A stretch of DNA of 64,000 nt from WHSW01 sp963722175 (lineage in GTDB: Bacteria > Actinomycetota > Thermoleophilia > Solirubrobacterales > 70-9), in assembly GCA_963722175.1 (NCBI GenBank), contig CAVRKA010000003.1:496001-560000 (forward strand), in the 5' to 3' direction. The notes under the pieces are model-generated. The model made no database searches. It saw nothing but the letters and a program-made list of their open reading frames with translations, and was not told where the DNA came from. The first letter of the stretch is position 1; every line of letters begins with the position of its first letter. The translations under genes were made by a program, and so were the position numbers. Of the stretch, positions 33,239 through 41,661 are shown in pieces.

Positions 33239-34522
33239 TTGAATGCCGCAAGCACGGAAGAGCTGGTCGAGCAGGCCGTCGGCCCGGATCCGGCAGCCGA
33301 CGATTCCGCGCCCACCTTCTCACTCGAGCTGACCCAGGACCAGAAGGACATCCGCGAGTGGGTCCACGGGTTCGCCGCCGACGTCGTCCGCCCCGCCGCC
33401 GCCGAATGGGACGAGCGGGAGGAGACGCCCTGGCCGGTGATCGCCGAGGCCGCGAAGATCGGCCTCTACGGCTACGAGGGCCTGGCTCAGTTCTGGTTCG
33501 ACCAGTCCGGCCTGACCCTGCCGATCGTCAACGAGGAGCTGTTCTGGGGCGACGCCGGGATCGGGATGTCGATCATGGGGACCTCGCTCGCGGTTGCGGC
33601 GATCTTCGGCCAGGGAACGCCCGAGCAGATGGCCGAATGGATCCAGCAGTGCTTCGGCACCGCCGACGACCCGAAGGTCGCCGCGTTCTGCTCGTCGGAG
33701 CCCGACGCCGGCTCGGACGTCTCGGCGATCCGCACCAACGCCAAGTACGACGAGGCGGCGGACGAGTGGGTGATCAACGGCCAGAAGGCGTGGGCGACCA
33801 ACGGCGGGATCGCCGACGTCCACGTCGTGATCGCCTCGGTCGATCGCGAGCTCGGCGCCCGCGGCCACGCGGCGTTCATCATCCCGCCCGGAACGAAGGG
33901 CTGCGAGCAGGGCGCGAAGGTGAAGAAGCACGGGATCCGTGCCTCGCACACCGCCGACGTCCACCTCGACGACTGCCGCGTGCCCGGCTCATGCCTGCTC
34001 GGCGGCAAGGAGAAGCTCGACGAGCGCCTCGCCCGTGTCCGCGAGGGCAAGACCGGGGGCGGCCAGGCGGCGATGCAGACCTTCGAGGCCAGCCGGCCGG
34101 TCGTCGGCTCGCAGGCGCTCGGGATCGCCCGAGCCGCCTACGAGTACGCGCGCGACTACGCGAAGGAGCGCCGGCAGTTCGGCAAGGCGATCATCGAGAA
34201 CCAGGCGATCGCCTTCACGCTCGCCGACATGGCGACGGAGATCGACGCCGCCCGCCTGCTGGTCTGGCGCGCCGCCTGGATGGGGCGCAACCAGATCGAG
34301 TTCAAGAACGCGGAGGGCTCGATGTCGAAGGTGAAGGCCGGCGAGGTCGCGACCTGGGTCACCGAGCGCGCGATTCAGATCCTCGGCGGCAACGGCTACA
34401 CGCGCGAGTTCCCGGTCGAGCGCATGCACCGCGACGCGAAGATCTACGACATCTTCGAGGGCACCGCCGAGATCCAGCGGCTGGTGATCTCGCGCGCGAT
34501 CTCAGGCGTCCACATCAAGTAG
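33239..34522 (+). CDS. Acyl-CoA dehydrogenase
   Basis: A 427-residue flavoenzyme that introduces an alpha-beta double bond into an acyl-CoA. Signature segments are FCSSEPDAGSDVSAIRTNA (FAD/substrate site), a KERRQFGKAI motif, and QILGGNGYTREFPVERMHRD followed by DIFEGTAEIQRLVISR, where the Glu of FEGT is the usual catalytic base. The start is TTG at 33239, supported by ACGAGGAG nine bases upstream; no in-frame ATG or GTG is near. A 30-residue acidic extension precedes the family core. It is followed after 29 bases by an SCP2-type gene. Chain-length specificity is not evident. Confidence 0.93.
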   Translation: MNAASTEELVEQAVGPDPAADDSAPTFSLELTQDQKDIREWVHGFAADVVRPAAAEWDEREETPWPVIAEAAKIGLYGYEGLAQFWFDQSGLTLPIVNEELFWGDAGIGMSIMGTSLAVAAIFGQGTPEQMAEWIQQCFGTADDPKVAAFCSSEPDAGSDVSAIRTNAKYDEAADEWVINGQKAWATNGGIADVHVVIASVDRELGARGHAAFIIPPGTKGCEQGAKVKKHGIRASHTADVHLDDCRVPGSCLLGGKEKLDERLARVREGKTGGGQAAMQTFEASRPVVGSQALGIARAAYEYARDYAKERRQFGKAIIENQAIAFTLADMATEIDAARLLVWRAAWMGRNQIEFKNAEGSMSKVKAGEVATWVTERAIQILGGNGYTREFPVERMHRDAKIYDIFEGTAEIQRLVISRAISGVHIK

Positions 34523-34551
34523 TCACTCAACAAGGGGCTGAGGAGGAGAGG

Positions 34552-35043
34552 ATGAGCGAACAGGGTGCGGCCGCCGAGGCCGCGACGACCAACGGCGCGG
34601 CGGAGGTGGATCCGAGTCAGATCGACGCCAACGAGCTCGCCCAGAACATGTCGAAGGCCACCGACGAGCAGCTCGCCGAGCTGATGGCGGGGCCGATGCG
34701 CGGCCAGATCCTGAGCGAGATCTTCCGCCGCATGGCAGAGCACTTCCGCGCCGACGCGGCGCGCGAGACGGACGCGGTGCTCCACTGGCGGATCGGCGGC
34801 GGGCCCGACGGCTCCGTCGACGAGTACGAGACGGTGATCGCGAACGGCGCCTGCACGGCCCACGAAGGCTTCCAACAGGACGAGGCGCGGGTCACGTTCA
34901 CGATCGGCGGCGCCGACTTCCTGCGCCTGGTGACCGGCAACGCCGCCGGCCCGATGCTGTTCATGAGCGGCAAGCTGAAGATCGAGGGGGACATGATGTT
35001 CGCCGCCTCGGCAGCCTCCCTGTTCACGATCCCGAAGGGCTAG
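34552..35043 (+). CDS. SCP2 sterol-binding-domain protein
   Basis: A 163-residue protein. After a flexible Ala/Thr/Glu-rich N-terminus, residues about 45-160 form an SCP2-like lipid-binding fold (GQILSEIFRRMAEHFR, LHWRIGGGPDGSVDEYE, VTFTIGGADFLRLVTGN, FMSGKLKIEGDMMFA). SCP2 domains bind acyl-CoAs or sterols in a hydrophobic tunnel. It lies in an operon with the upstream acyl-CoA dehydrogenase and probably presents or buffers its substrate. ATG 34552 has a strong AGGAGGAG site. Confidence 0.88.
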   Translation: MSEQGAAAEAATTNGAAEVDPSQIDANELAQNMSKATDEQLAELMAGPMRGQILSEIFRRMAEHFRADAARETDAVLHWRIGGGPDGSVDEYETVIANGACTAHEGFQQDEARVTFTIGGADFLRLVTGNAAGPMLFMSGKLKIEGDMMFAASAASLFTIPKG

Positions 35044-35272
35044 CGCGCGCCGTTATCCCCCGCAAGCGCCGGGTAACCACCGGCCGAGGCCCGCTGGGCC
35101 CCAGCAGCTTTCATCCCGTCGTGCGCGGGGTTCCTGCTCGGGGTTACGACGACCAACCGCACGGCGGTGAGGCGTCCGGCGGGCCTCGCCTGTTGACCCG
35201 CCGGTCCGGTGCACGCTGCGTTCGGCCCCCGGACGCCAGTTACAGCGGTTCGTAAGTGGGCATCATCCTGGG
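35044..35272. other. 229-base intergenic region with competing inverted repeats
   Basis: No gene is visible. The region contains GCTGG-GCC-CCAGC (35093-35105), CGTCGT/ACGACG (35117-35122, 35146-35151) and a longer-range GTAACC/GGTTAC pair (35073-35078, 35142-35147). The last two overlap by two bases and are mutually exclusive. GTTA at 35052 can pair with the same GTAAC. This looks like an RNA with alternative folds, or simply a terminator plus promoter region for the GH3-like gene. I recognise no known class. Confidence 0.45.
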
Positions 35273-36337
35273 GTGCTCTCCGAGCTGCTGACCGCTGCGA
35301 CCCTGGCGGCCTCGATCGCGGGCGGCGGCGCCGAGCCCGCGAAGCCGCAGCTCGGCGACGCGCAGCTCGTCGGCCAGCGGCTGGTCGCGGGATTCGAGGG
35401 CGAGAGCGTGCCGGCGGCGGTGCGGCAGCGGATCGCCGCCGGGCGGCTCGGCGGGGTGATTCTGTTCGATTCCAATTTCGACTCCCGCGCCGAAGCCCGG
35501 GCGCTGATCGGCGAGCTGCAGGCGATCGACCGTCCGCGCGGGCTGCGCGACCCGCTGCTGGTGATGGTCGATCAGGAGGGCGGGCTCGTGAAGCGGCTAC
35601 CGGGGCCGCCGAGCATGTCGGCCGAGGAGATGGGCCGCGCCGGCCGAGCCACCTGCCGCAAGCAGGGCGCCGCCACCGCGCGGATGCTGCGCCGCACGGG
35701 CGTCAACGTCGACCTCGCGCCGGTGCTCGATGTCGCCCGCCCGGGCTCGGTGATGGACGACGAGAACCGCTCCTTCGGCTCCGACCCCGGCCTGGTCGCC
35801 GCGTGCGGCGGCGCCTTCGCCGCCGCGCTGGACCGGAAGGGCGTCTCCCCCACCGCCAAGCACTTTCCGGGCCTCGGAGCGGCGAGCCTCAACACCGACT
35901 CGGCCGTGCAGCGCATCGGCCTCTCCGAGCGCCGTCTCCGGCGGATCGACGAGGTCCCGTACCGGCGCTTCGCTCGCGGCGGCGGGCGCGACCGCCTGGT
36001 GATGATGTCGAGCGCGATCTACACGGCCTTCGGCGACCGCCCGGCGGCGTTCAGCCGCTCGCTGGCGACCGGCGAGCTCCGAGGCCGGCTCGGGTTTCGC
36101 GGCGTCTCGATCACCGACGCGCTCGAGACCGCCTCGACCGAGGCGATCGGCGGGCCGACGCGGGCGGCGACGCTGGCGGCGCGGGCCGGAACCGACCTGC
36201 TGTTGTTCGCGGGCTTCGACGCCGCCAAGCACGCGGCGAAGGCCTTGCGGCCGATGGTCAGCGATGGCCGCTCGCGCGAGCGGTTCCTGGATTCGGTGAA
36301 CCGGGTTCTGCGGCTGCGCGCCCGGCTTCCGGGCTAG
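35273..36337 (+). CDS. Glycoside hydrolase family 3 (NagZ-like) protein, catalytic His missing
   Basis: A 354-residue exported or membrane-proximal protein; GTG start, hydrophobic N-terminus (LLTAATLAASIAGGG). GH3 signs are LVMVDQEGGLVKRLPG, NVDLAPVLDVARPGS, AKHFPGLGAASLNTDSA and nucleophile Asp in VSITDALETAS. In standard NagZ enzymes the loop after KHFPG ends in Asp-Ser-His, whose His is the acid/base; here it reads TDSA, with Ala instead. Activity on N-acetylglucosaminides or muropeptides is therefore uncertain, although related actinobacterial sequences of this form seem common. The structured region upstream may control it. Confidence 0.82.
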   Translation: MLSELLTAATLAASIAGGGAEPAKPQLGDAQLVGQRLVAGFEGESVPAAVRQRIAAGRLGGVILFDSNFDSRAEARALIGELQAIDRPRGLRDPLLVMVDQEGGLVKRLPGPPSMSAEEMGRAGRATCRKQGAATARMLRRTGVNVDLAPVLDVARPGSVMDDENRSFGSDPGLVAACGGAFAAALDRKGVSPTAKHFPGLGAASLNTDSAVQRIGLSERRLRRIDEVPYRRFARGGGRDRLVMMSSAIYTAFGDRPAAFSRSLATGELRGRLGFRGVSITDALETASTEAIGGPTRAATLAARAGTDLLLFAGFDAAKHAAKALRPMVSDGRSRERFLDSVNRVLRLRARLPG

Positions 36338-36921
36338 AGCGCGTTGTGCGGCGGCGGCAGGTGCTTGAGCGGCCGCTCCAGGAGCCTGGCGAAGGCCGCC
36401 GCTCCGTCGAACGTCAGGTGTAATCCGTCGGGTTGAAACCAGGCGGAGTGCCCGGCGCTGAAATCGACCCAGTCGAGCAGCACGGTCCGGTTCTTGTGCT
36501 TGCGCGCCTCGCTGCGGACGATGTCGGCATCGTGGGAAGCGCCGCCGCCGGACTCGCGCGGGGTGACCAGGCCGAGCGTCCGCTCCTTGCCGACCAGGTC
36601 GAGCGCGGCGTGGATATTGGGCCGGGTCACGTAACCGTTCGAGCCGAGCGCGACGACGACCAGCTTGGGCAGGTGGTCCTCGGCACGGAGCTGGCGGATC
36701 AGGGCGAGGCCCTCGGGCCACTGGCGGCAGCCGCGGGCGTTGGCGCGGTAACCCTCGGCGGCCAGGTCCGGGAGCGCGAGCAGCATGGGCGAATCGCCGA
36801 TCGCGATCGGCGCCCGGCCGAAGTTGACGTCCTTGCGCGGCTTCTCCTGCTGCGGCCCGCCGCAGGCGGCGTTGGCCGCGGGTGCGGCGAGCGCCAGCAG
36901 CGCGAGCACATGAACTAGCAT
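36334..36921 (-). CDS. Secreted SGNH/GDSL-like protein
   Basis: A 195-residue exported protein. The signal peptide LVHVLALLALAAPAANA precedes ACGG, giving a possible lipobox-like or simple cleavage site. SGNH-type blocks are IAIGDSPMLLALP (nucleophile Ser in GDS), VALGSNGY and DGLHLTFDGAAAF (Asp-x-x-His). It probably hydrolyses or transfers an acyl group. It is divergent from the MBOAT gene with a second SGNH gene behind that, the arrangement of extracellular polysaccharide O-acetylation systems. ATG 36921 is chosen because it starts the signal peptide; the frame extends further upstream without meaning. Confidence 0.78.
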   Translation of the reverse strand: MLVHVLALLALAAPAANAACGGPQQEKPRKDVNFGRAPIAIGDSPMLLALPDLAAEGYRANARGCRQWPEGLALIRQLRAEDHLPKLVVVALGSNGYVTRPNIHAALDLVGKERTLGLVTPRESGGGASHDADIVRSEARKHKNRTVLLDWVDFSAGHSAWFQPDGLHLTFDGAAAFARLLERPLKHLPPPHNAL

Positions 36922-36979
36922 CGCCGCTCGTTTCAAGGGGAGAAACCTACCCCAGGCCCTCGGACAGCGCTCCCGCACG

Positions 36980-38377
36980 ATGCTCTTCCCGACGATCGAG
37001 TTCGCGATCTTCTTCCCGATCGTGCTCGCCCTCTCCTGGCTGCTGATGCCGCGCCAGGCGTGGTGGAAGCCGTTCATCATCGTCGCCAGCTACGTCTTCT
37101 ACGCGGCCGCCGACCCGAAGTTCTGCCTCTTGCTCGGCGGGATCACCGTCGGCAACCAGATCGCGGCGGTGCTGATCGCCCGCTCCGGCGACGAGCGAAC
37201 CCGGAAGCGAATCTGCGCCACCGCCGTCGCCCTCGACCTGCTGACGCTCGGCGTCTTCAAGTACTACGCCTTCTTCGTCACCGACGTCGGCGACGTGCTC
37301 GACTCGATCGCGCTCGGCATGCCGCTGCCCCTGCTGACGATCGCGCTCCCGATCGGGGTCAGCTTCTTCACCTTCCAGGCGATCACGTACGTGGTCGACA
37401 TCAAGCGCGGCGACGCCGAGCCCGCCTCGCTGGTCGACGCCGCCGTCTACCTGAGCTTCTTCCCGCACCTGGTCGCCGGGCCGATCGTGCGGGCGAGCGA
37501 GTTCCTGCCCCAGCTGAAGATCCCCCGCGACCCGCATCGGGTCGCGGTCGGGGCCGGCCTCTTCCTGATCGGGCTGGGACTGCTGAAGAAGGTCCTGATC
37601 GCCGACACCCTGTCGCGTGAGGTCGTCGACCCGGTGTTCGGCGTTCCCGAGGCCTACTTCGCCCCCGACGCGATCCTCGCGACGCTTGCGTACGCGGCGC
37701 AGATCTACTGCGACTTCTCGGGCTACACCGACATCGCGATCGGCCTCGCGCTGCTGCTCGGGTTCGTCTTCCCGCAGAACTTCAACAATCCCTACCGGGC
37801 GACCGGCTTTCGCGACTTCTGGCGCCGCTGGCACATGACCCTGTCGCGGTTCCTGCGCGACTACCTCTACATCCCGCTCGGCGGCAGCCGCGGCAGCCGC
37901 CTGTTCACCTACCGCAACCTGATGATCACGATGGTGCTCGGCGGGCTCTGGCACGGGGCGGCGTGGACGTTCGTGCTCTGGGGCGCGTTCCACGGCGCGA
38001 TGCTGGTCACCGAGCACGCCCTCGACGGGCGCCTGGGGCGCCTGCTGCCGAGGGCGATGCTCTGGCTCGGCACCTTCGCCGCCGTCTGCTTCGGCTGGAT
38101 CCTCTTCCGCTCGCCCGACCTCGACGTCTTCTGGACCTTCCTCGGACGGCTGGTCGACCCGGGCGCGGCCACCCTGTGGACGGTTCCCGTCGTGCTCATG
38201 GTCGCTGTGGTGATCGGGATGCAGCTGCTGCCGCCGCGGCCGCTCGAGCGACTCCAGCTGCGGATCGAGCGCCTGCGCCCGGTGGCGCTCGCCGTCGCCC
38301 TCGCCCTGGTGATCCTGATCGTCGGCGCCACCGTCCCGAGCCAGGGCGTACCGCCGTTCATCTACTTTCAGTTCTGA
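36980..38377 (+). CDS. MBOAT-family O-acyltransferase (AlgI-like)
   Basis: A 465-residue membrane protein with about ten or more transmembrane helices. AlgI-type signatures are FGVFKYYAFF-like (LGVFKYYAFFVTD), SFFTFQAITYVVDI, YLSFFPHLVAGPIVRAS, FRDFWRRWHMTLSRFLRDYLYIPLG-type region (37808-37880) and the putative active-site His in GLWHGAAWTFVLWGAFHG. These proteins carry an acetyl group across the membrane for transfer to exopolysaccharide or cell-wall glycan by an SGNH partner. Two such partners flank it. ATG 36980. Confidence 0.93.
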   Translation: MLFPTIEFAIFFPIVLALSWLLMPRQAWWKPFIIVASYVFYAAADPKFCLLLGGITVGNQIAAVLIARSGDERTRKRICATAVALDLLTLGVFKYYAFFVTDVGDVLDSIALGMPLPLLTIALPIGVSFFTFQAITYVVDIKRGDAEPASLVDAAVYLSFFPHLVAGPIVRASEFLPQLKIPRDPHRVAVGAGLFLIGLGLLKKVLIADTLSREVVDPVFGVPEAYFAPDAILATLAYAAQIYCDFSGYTDIAIGLALLLGFVFPQNFNNPYRATGFRDFWRRWHMTLSRFLRDYLYIPLGGSRGSRLFTYRNLMITMVLGGLWHGAAWTFVLWGAFHGAMLVTEHALDGRLGRLLPRAMLWLGTFAAVCFGWILFRSPDLDVFWTFLGRLVDPGAATLWTVPVVLMVAVVIGMQLLPPRPLERLQLRIERLRPVALAVALALVILIVGATVPSQGVPPFIYFQF

Positions 38378-38397
38378 GCTTTCCAGCAAGCCCAACG

Positions 38398-39429
38398 ATG
38401 ACCACACACCGAGACGACAGCGAGATGAGCCGCTTCGAGCGCCACCGCCAGCACACCTACAGCGCCCGCGACGCGGTCGGCGCGACCGCCCTCGTCGCCC
38501 TGCTCCTGGTCCTGTTCGCCGGCGGCTCGATCCGCGACGCGACGGCGCAGATCGACGAGGGCATCGGCCGCGACATCGTCGATGCGGTGGGCGGGCCGAC
38601 CGAGTGGATCGCCGACCGCTTCCCGCTCGACGAGGCGCAGCACGAGCTCACGGGCGGGCTATCGCCCGACGAGGAACTCGGCGGAGGCGGGTTCGGCGAC
38701 CAGCTCGCCGCAGCGCCCGGCGCCGGCGCCGCGGAGGTGCCGCAGGTCACCCCCGACGCCTTCGACCCGGCGGCGATCGGCGCGCCGGCGCCGCCGAAGC
38801 AGGAGCTCGACACCCTCCTCGTGACCGGCGACTCGCTCGCCACCCCCCTCGACACCGAGCTCGCGCGGCGACTGGTCGGCGACGGCGTCGAGGTGATCCG
38901 CGACCCGCACCTGGGGACCGCGATCTCCGGGACCGCGATCGCCGACTGGGGTGAGCTGTCGACCGCCCAGGTCGCCCGTGACCATCCCGACGCCGTGGTC
39001 GTGTTCATCGGCGCCAACGAGGGATTTTCGCTGCCGGGTCCGAACGGCACCGAGATCGAATGCTGCGGGGTCGACTACGCGGCGGCGTTCGCGAACCGGG
39101 TCCGGCAGGTGATGAACACCTACCGCCAGGGCGGCGCCGCGAAGGTCTACTGGCTGACGGTGATGACGCCCCGCGACCCGCAGTCGGCGGACGTGATCCG
39201 GATGGTCAACGCGGCGATCGAGGTCGCGGCGCAGCCGTGGCGCGATCAGGTCCGGATCGTCGATCTGGTCCCGGTCTTCACCCCGGGCGGCACCTACCGC
39301 GACGCGATCGAGGTCGACGGCGCGGAGACCATCGTTCGCGAGTCGGACGGCATCCACCTCAACGAGCAGGGCGCGTCAATCGCGGCCGACGCGGTCATCG
39401 ACCGCATCGACGGCGACTTCACGCACTGA
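38398..39429 (+). CDS. Membrane-anchored SGNH hydrolase/acetyltransferase (DUF459-like)
   Basis: A 343-residue protein with one N-terminal membrane helix (VGATALVALLLVLFAGGSI), a Gly/Ala/Pro-rich linker to about residue 140 and an outward SGNH domain: LLVTGDSLATPLD (Ser), DAVVVFIGANEGFS (Asn), and SDGIHLNEQGA (Asp-x-x-His). It starts 20 bases downstream of the MBOAT gene and is surely co-transcribed. By analogy with AlgX/AlgJ- and DUF459-type partners it would place acetyl groups on an extracellular polymer (inference). ATG 38398. Confidence 0.88.
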   Translation: MTTHRDDSEMSRFERHRQHTYSARDAVGATALVALLLVLFAGGSIRDATAQIDEGIGRDIVDAVGGPTEWIADRFPLDEAQHELTGGLSPDEELGGGGFGDQLAAAPGAGAAEVPQVTPDAFDPAAIGAPAPPKQELDTLLVTGDSLATPLDTELARRLVGDGVEVIRDPHLGTAISGTAIADWGELSTAQVARDHPDAVVVFIGANEGFSLPGPNGTEIECCGVDYAAAFANRVRQVMNTYRQGGAAKVYWLTVMTPRDPQSADVIRMVNAAIEVAAQPWRDQVRIVDLVPVFTPGGTYRDAIEVDGAETIVRESDGIHLNEQGASIAADAVIDRIDGDFTH

Positions 39430-39467
39430 ACAAACTCCCGCGGGCGTTCCCTCCCGGGGGGTTCGCG

Positions 39468-39851
39468 TCACAGCGTCTCGCCGAACACCTGCTTGAACTT
39501 CTTCGAGCCCTTCGTGCACTTCGCCTTCGCCTGCAGCAGCTGGGGCGAGGAGTCGAGCTTCTTCTGCGTGCAGCTGTAGCCCTTGACGCCGGAGCAGTTG
39601 CCGTTGGCGCCGCCGTTGTCGTGGCGGCACGCGTGGAACTTCTTGACGAGCCTCTCGCCCTTCTCACAGCTCAGGTCTTGGACCTTGAGGGAGTAGACGT
39701 AATCGGCCCCGAGATCCCGGCGCGTCTCCTCGAAGCAGACACCGCGCTTCGCCCCGACCGCGCCACCGCTGGCGGTCGCGGGGACCATCGCGATCGCCGT
39801 GAGTACGAGCGCGCATGAAAACGCGACCACCACCCTGCTTCCTGCCTTCAT
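39468..39851 (-). CDS. Small secreted cysteine-rich protein
   Basis: A 127-residue protein with a clear signal peptide (VVVAFSCALVLTAIAMVPATASG). The mature part of about 95 residues is basic and has six cysteines (GVCFEE, LSCEKG, HACRHD, GNCSGV, YSCTQ, AKCTKG), fitting three disulfides. No family recognised. ATG 39851 is preferred over two upstream ATGs because GGAGG stands seven bases before it. It is convergent with the SGNH gene and divergent from the antiporter. Confidence 0.72.
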   Translation of the reverse strand: MKAGSRVVVAFSCALVLTAIAMVPATASGGAVGAKRGVCFEETRRDLGADYVYSLKVQDLSCEKGERLVKKFHACRHDNGGANGNCSGVKGYSCTQKKLDSSPQLLQAKAKCTKGSKKFKQVFGETL

Positions 39852-39916
39852 CGATACCTCCATCGTCGTCATCCCGCAAGCAGGGCGGCGATTCTAGACA
39901 TTAGGCTCGCTGCGAC

Positions 39917-41104
39917 TTGGAGATCAGCCACACCGACATCCTCATCGTCGCCATGGTCGCGGTCCTCGCGCCGGTGCTCGCCGACCTCTCCAAACGCGCG
40001 AAGCTGCCGATCGTCGTCCTCGAGATCTTCCTCGGGATCATCGTCGGCCCCGAGGTGCTCGACCTCGCGACGACCGACGACTTCATCGAGTCGCTGTCGA
40101 CGTTCGGGCTCGCCTTCCTGTTCTTCCTGGCCGGGATGGAGATCGACTTCGAGCGGATCCGCGGCAACCCGGTGCGGTTCGGCGTCGGCGGCTGGCTGAT
40201 CTCCCTCGTGATCGGCGCCGTCTTCGCGATCGTCCTCCACGCGACCGGGGTCATCCACGCGACCGTGCTCGTCGCCCTGGCGCTGACGACGACGGCGCTC
40301 GGCACCCTGATGCCGATCCTTCGCGACGCCGGCATCCTCGACCAGCGGTTCGGCAACTTCGTCGTCGGGGCCGGCGCCGCGGGCGAGTTCGGACCAGTGG
40401 TGATCGTCTCGGTGATCCTCGCCTTCGAAGCCGACGAGCCGCTGCGGGCGTTGCTGCTGTTCGCATTCGCCGCGATCGTCGTCGGCGCGACGCTGCTCGC
40501 GCTCCGCGCCCGGCCGGTCCGCGTCGTGCGGCTGATCCAGACGACGATGGGCACCAGCGGCCAGCTTGCGGTGCGGCTCTCGGTCCTGCTGGTCGTCGCC
40601 CTCGCCGTGCTCGCCACCGAGTTCGGACTCGACGTCATCCTCGGCGCCTTCGCCGCCGGGATCGTGACCGGGATCGTGATCCGCGGCACCGATTCCGAGG
40701 AGTTCCTCGGCAAGCTCGACGCGGTCGGCTTCGGGTTCCTGATCCCGGTCTTCTTCATCGCCACGGGGATGGACTACGACCTCGACGCGCTGTTCTCGAA
40801 CCCGGAATCGCTCGTCCTCGTCCCGGGTTTCGCGCTGCTCTTCCTGGTCGGCCGCGGCCTGCCGGCGATGCTGCTCTACCGCGGCGAGCTGTCGCGCAAC
40901 GACCGGATCTCGCTGGCGCTGTTCTCCGGCGCCGCGCTGCCGCTGCTCGTCGCGATCACACAGATCGGCCTCGACACGCACACGATGCGCCCGGAGGTGG
41001 CGGTCTCCCTGGTCGGCGCCGGGATGCTCTCCGTGCTCGTCTACCCGCTGCTCGCGTTGGCGCGGCATCGCACGGCCGAGCGCGAGCGGCCACTCGAGGA
41101 CTGA
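39917..41104 (+). CDS. CPA2-type cation:proton antiporter (KefB-like membrane domain)
   Basis: A 395-residue membrane protein with about 12 helices and no C-terminal nucleotide-binding (TrkA-N) domain. Typical segments are LEIFLGIIVGPEVLDL, LAFLFFLAGMEIDFERI, an unwound helix with Asp in FGLDVILGAFAAGIVTG and GFLIPVFFIATGMDYDL. It likely exchanges Na+ or K+ for protons. The start is TTG at 39917; no ATG is suitable before the first helix. It lies alone between a small secreted-protein gene and a convergent operon. Confidence 0.9.
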   Translation: MEISHTDILIVAMVAVLAPVLADLSKRAKLPIVVLEIFLGIIVGPEVLDLATTDDFIESLSTFGLAFLFFLAGMEIDFERIRGNPVRFGVGGWLISLVIGAVFAIVLHATGVIHATVLVALALTTTALGTLMPILRDAGILDQRFGNFVVGAGAAGEFGPVVIVSVILAFEADEPLRALLLFAFAAIVVGATLLALRARPVRVVRLIQTTMGTSGQLAVRLSVLLVVALAVLATEFGLDVILGAFAAGIVTGIVIRGTDSEEFLGKLDAVGFGFLIPVFFIATGMDYDLDALFSNPESLVLVPGFALLFLVGRGLPAMLLYRGELSRNDRISLALFSGAALPLLVAITQIGLDTHTMRPEVAVSLVGAGMLSVLVYPLLALARHRTAERERPLED

Positions 41105-41211
41105 CGGGCAATAAACGGGGTCCTCGAGCGGTCGAGCGTCGAGTTGTGCACCTATGCGGTGCTCAAGTCACCACTCGAAGGAGATTCGGCGGCGGCCACC
41201 CCGGCGGACCT

Positions 41212-41658
41212 CTATTGCTCCAGTAGCGCCCGCAGGCGCTCGAGCGTCTTCCGCGCCTCGCGCCCGCCGGGCGCCGCCGAGAGCAGGCCGCCGGCGACCT
41301 TGCCGACCGCGCCGCCCGGGAGCGCGAACTCGTTCTCGTAGTCGAACCGGGTGCCGCCGTCCTCGCCGGTCAACCGGTAGACGACCCGGGCCGTCGATCC
41401 CGCGGGACCATCCCCCTCCCAGCGCGCAAGGTTGGGCTCCTCGGCCTCGACGACCCGCCAGCGGACCTTGAACGACTTGCCGGCCAGGCGCAGCTTCTGC
41501 GTGAACTCGTCGCCCTCCGACAGCGGCCCCGCGGTCGCGCCCTCGTAGGAGTCGTGGGTGGTCACCCACCGCTCGAGCAGCGTGGGGTCCATGACCGTGT
41601 CCCAGACACGCTGCGGCTCCGCCGCGAGCACGACCGTCTCGCGGACGCTGCGCGCCAT
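41212..41658 (-). CDS. SRPBCC/CoxG-like small ligand-binding protein
   Basis: A 148-residue protein with the START/SRPBCC helix-grip pattern: N-terminal strand SVRETVVLAAEPQRVWD, then DPTLLERW, a central sheet (FKVRWRVVEAEEPNLARWEG) and a long C-terminal helix (EARKTLERLRALLEQ). Such proteins bind hydrophobic ligands in a deep cavity. It is the last gene of the monooxygenase operon, three bases after the SDR stop, so it may bind a substrate or product of that pathway. Confidence 0.8.
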   Translation of the reverse strand: MARSVRETVVLAAEPQRVWDTVMDPTLLERWVTTHDSYEGATAGPLSEGDEFTQKLRLAGKSFKVRWRVVEAEEPNLARWEGDGPAGSTARVVYRLTGEDGGTRFDYENEFALPGGAVGKVAGGLLSAAPGGREARKTLERLRALLEQ

Positions 41659-41661
41659 CAG

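Noticed and set aside
35044..35272. Known riboswitch (cyclic di-AMP or cyclic di-GMP) upstream of the GH3-like gene
   Set aside because: Conserved core sequences of those classes, as I know them, are not present; kept only as an unclassified structured region.
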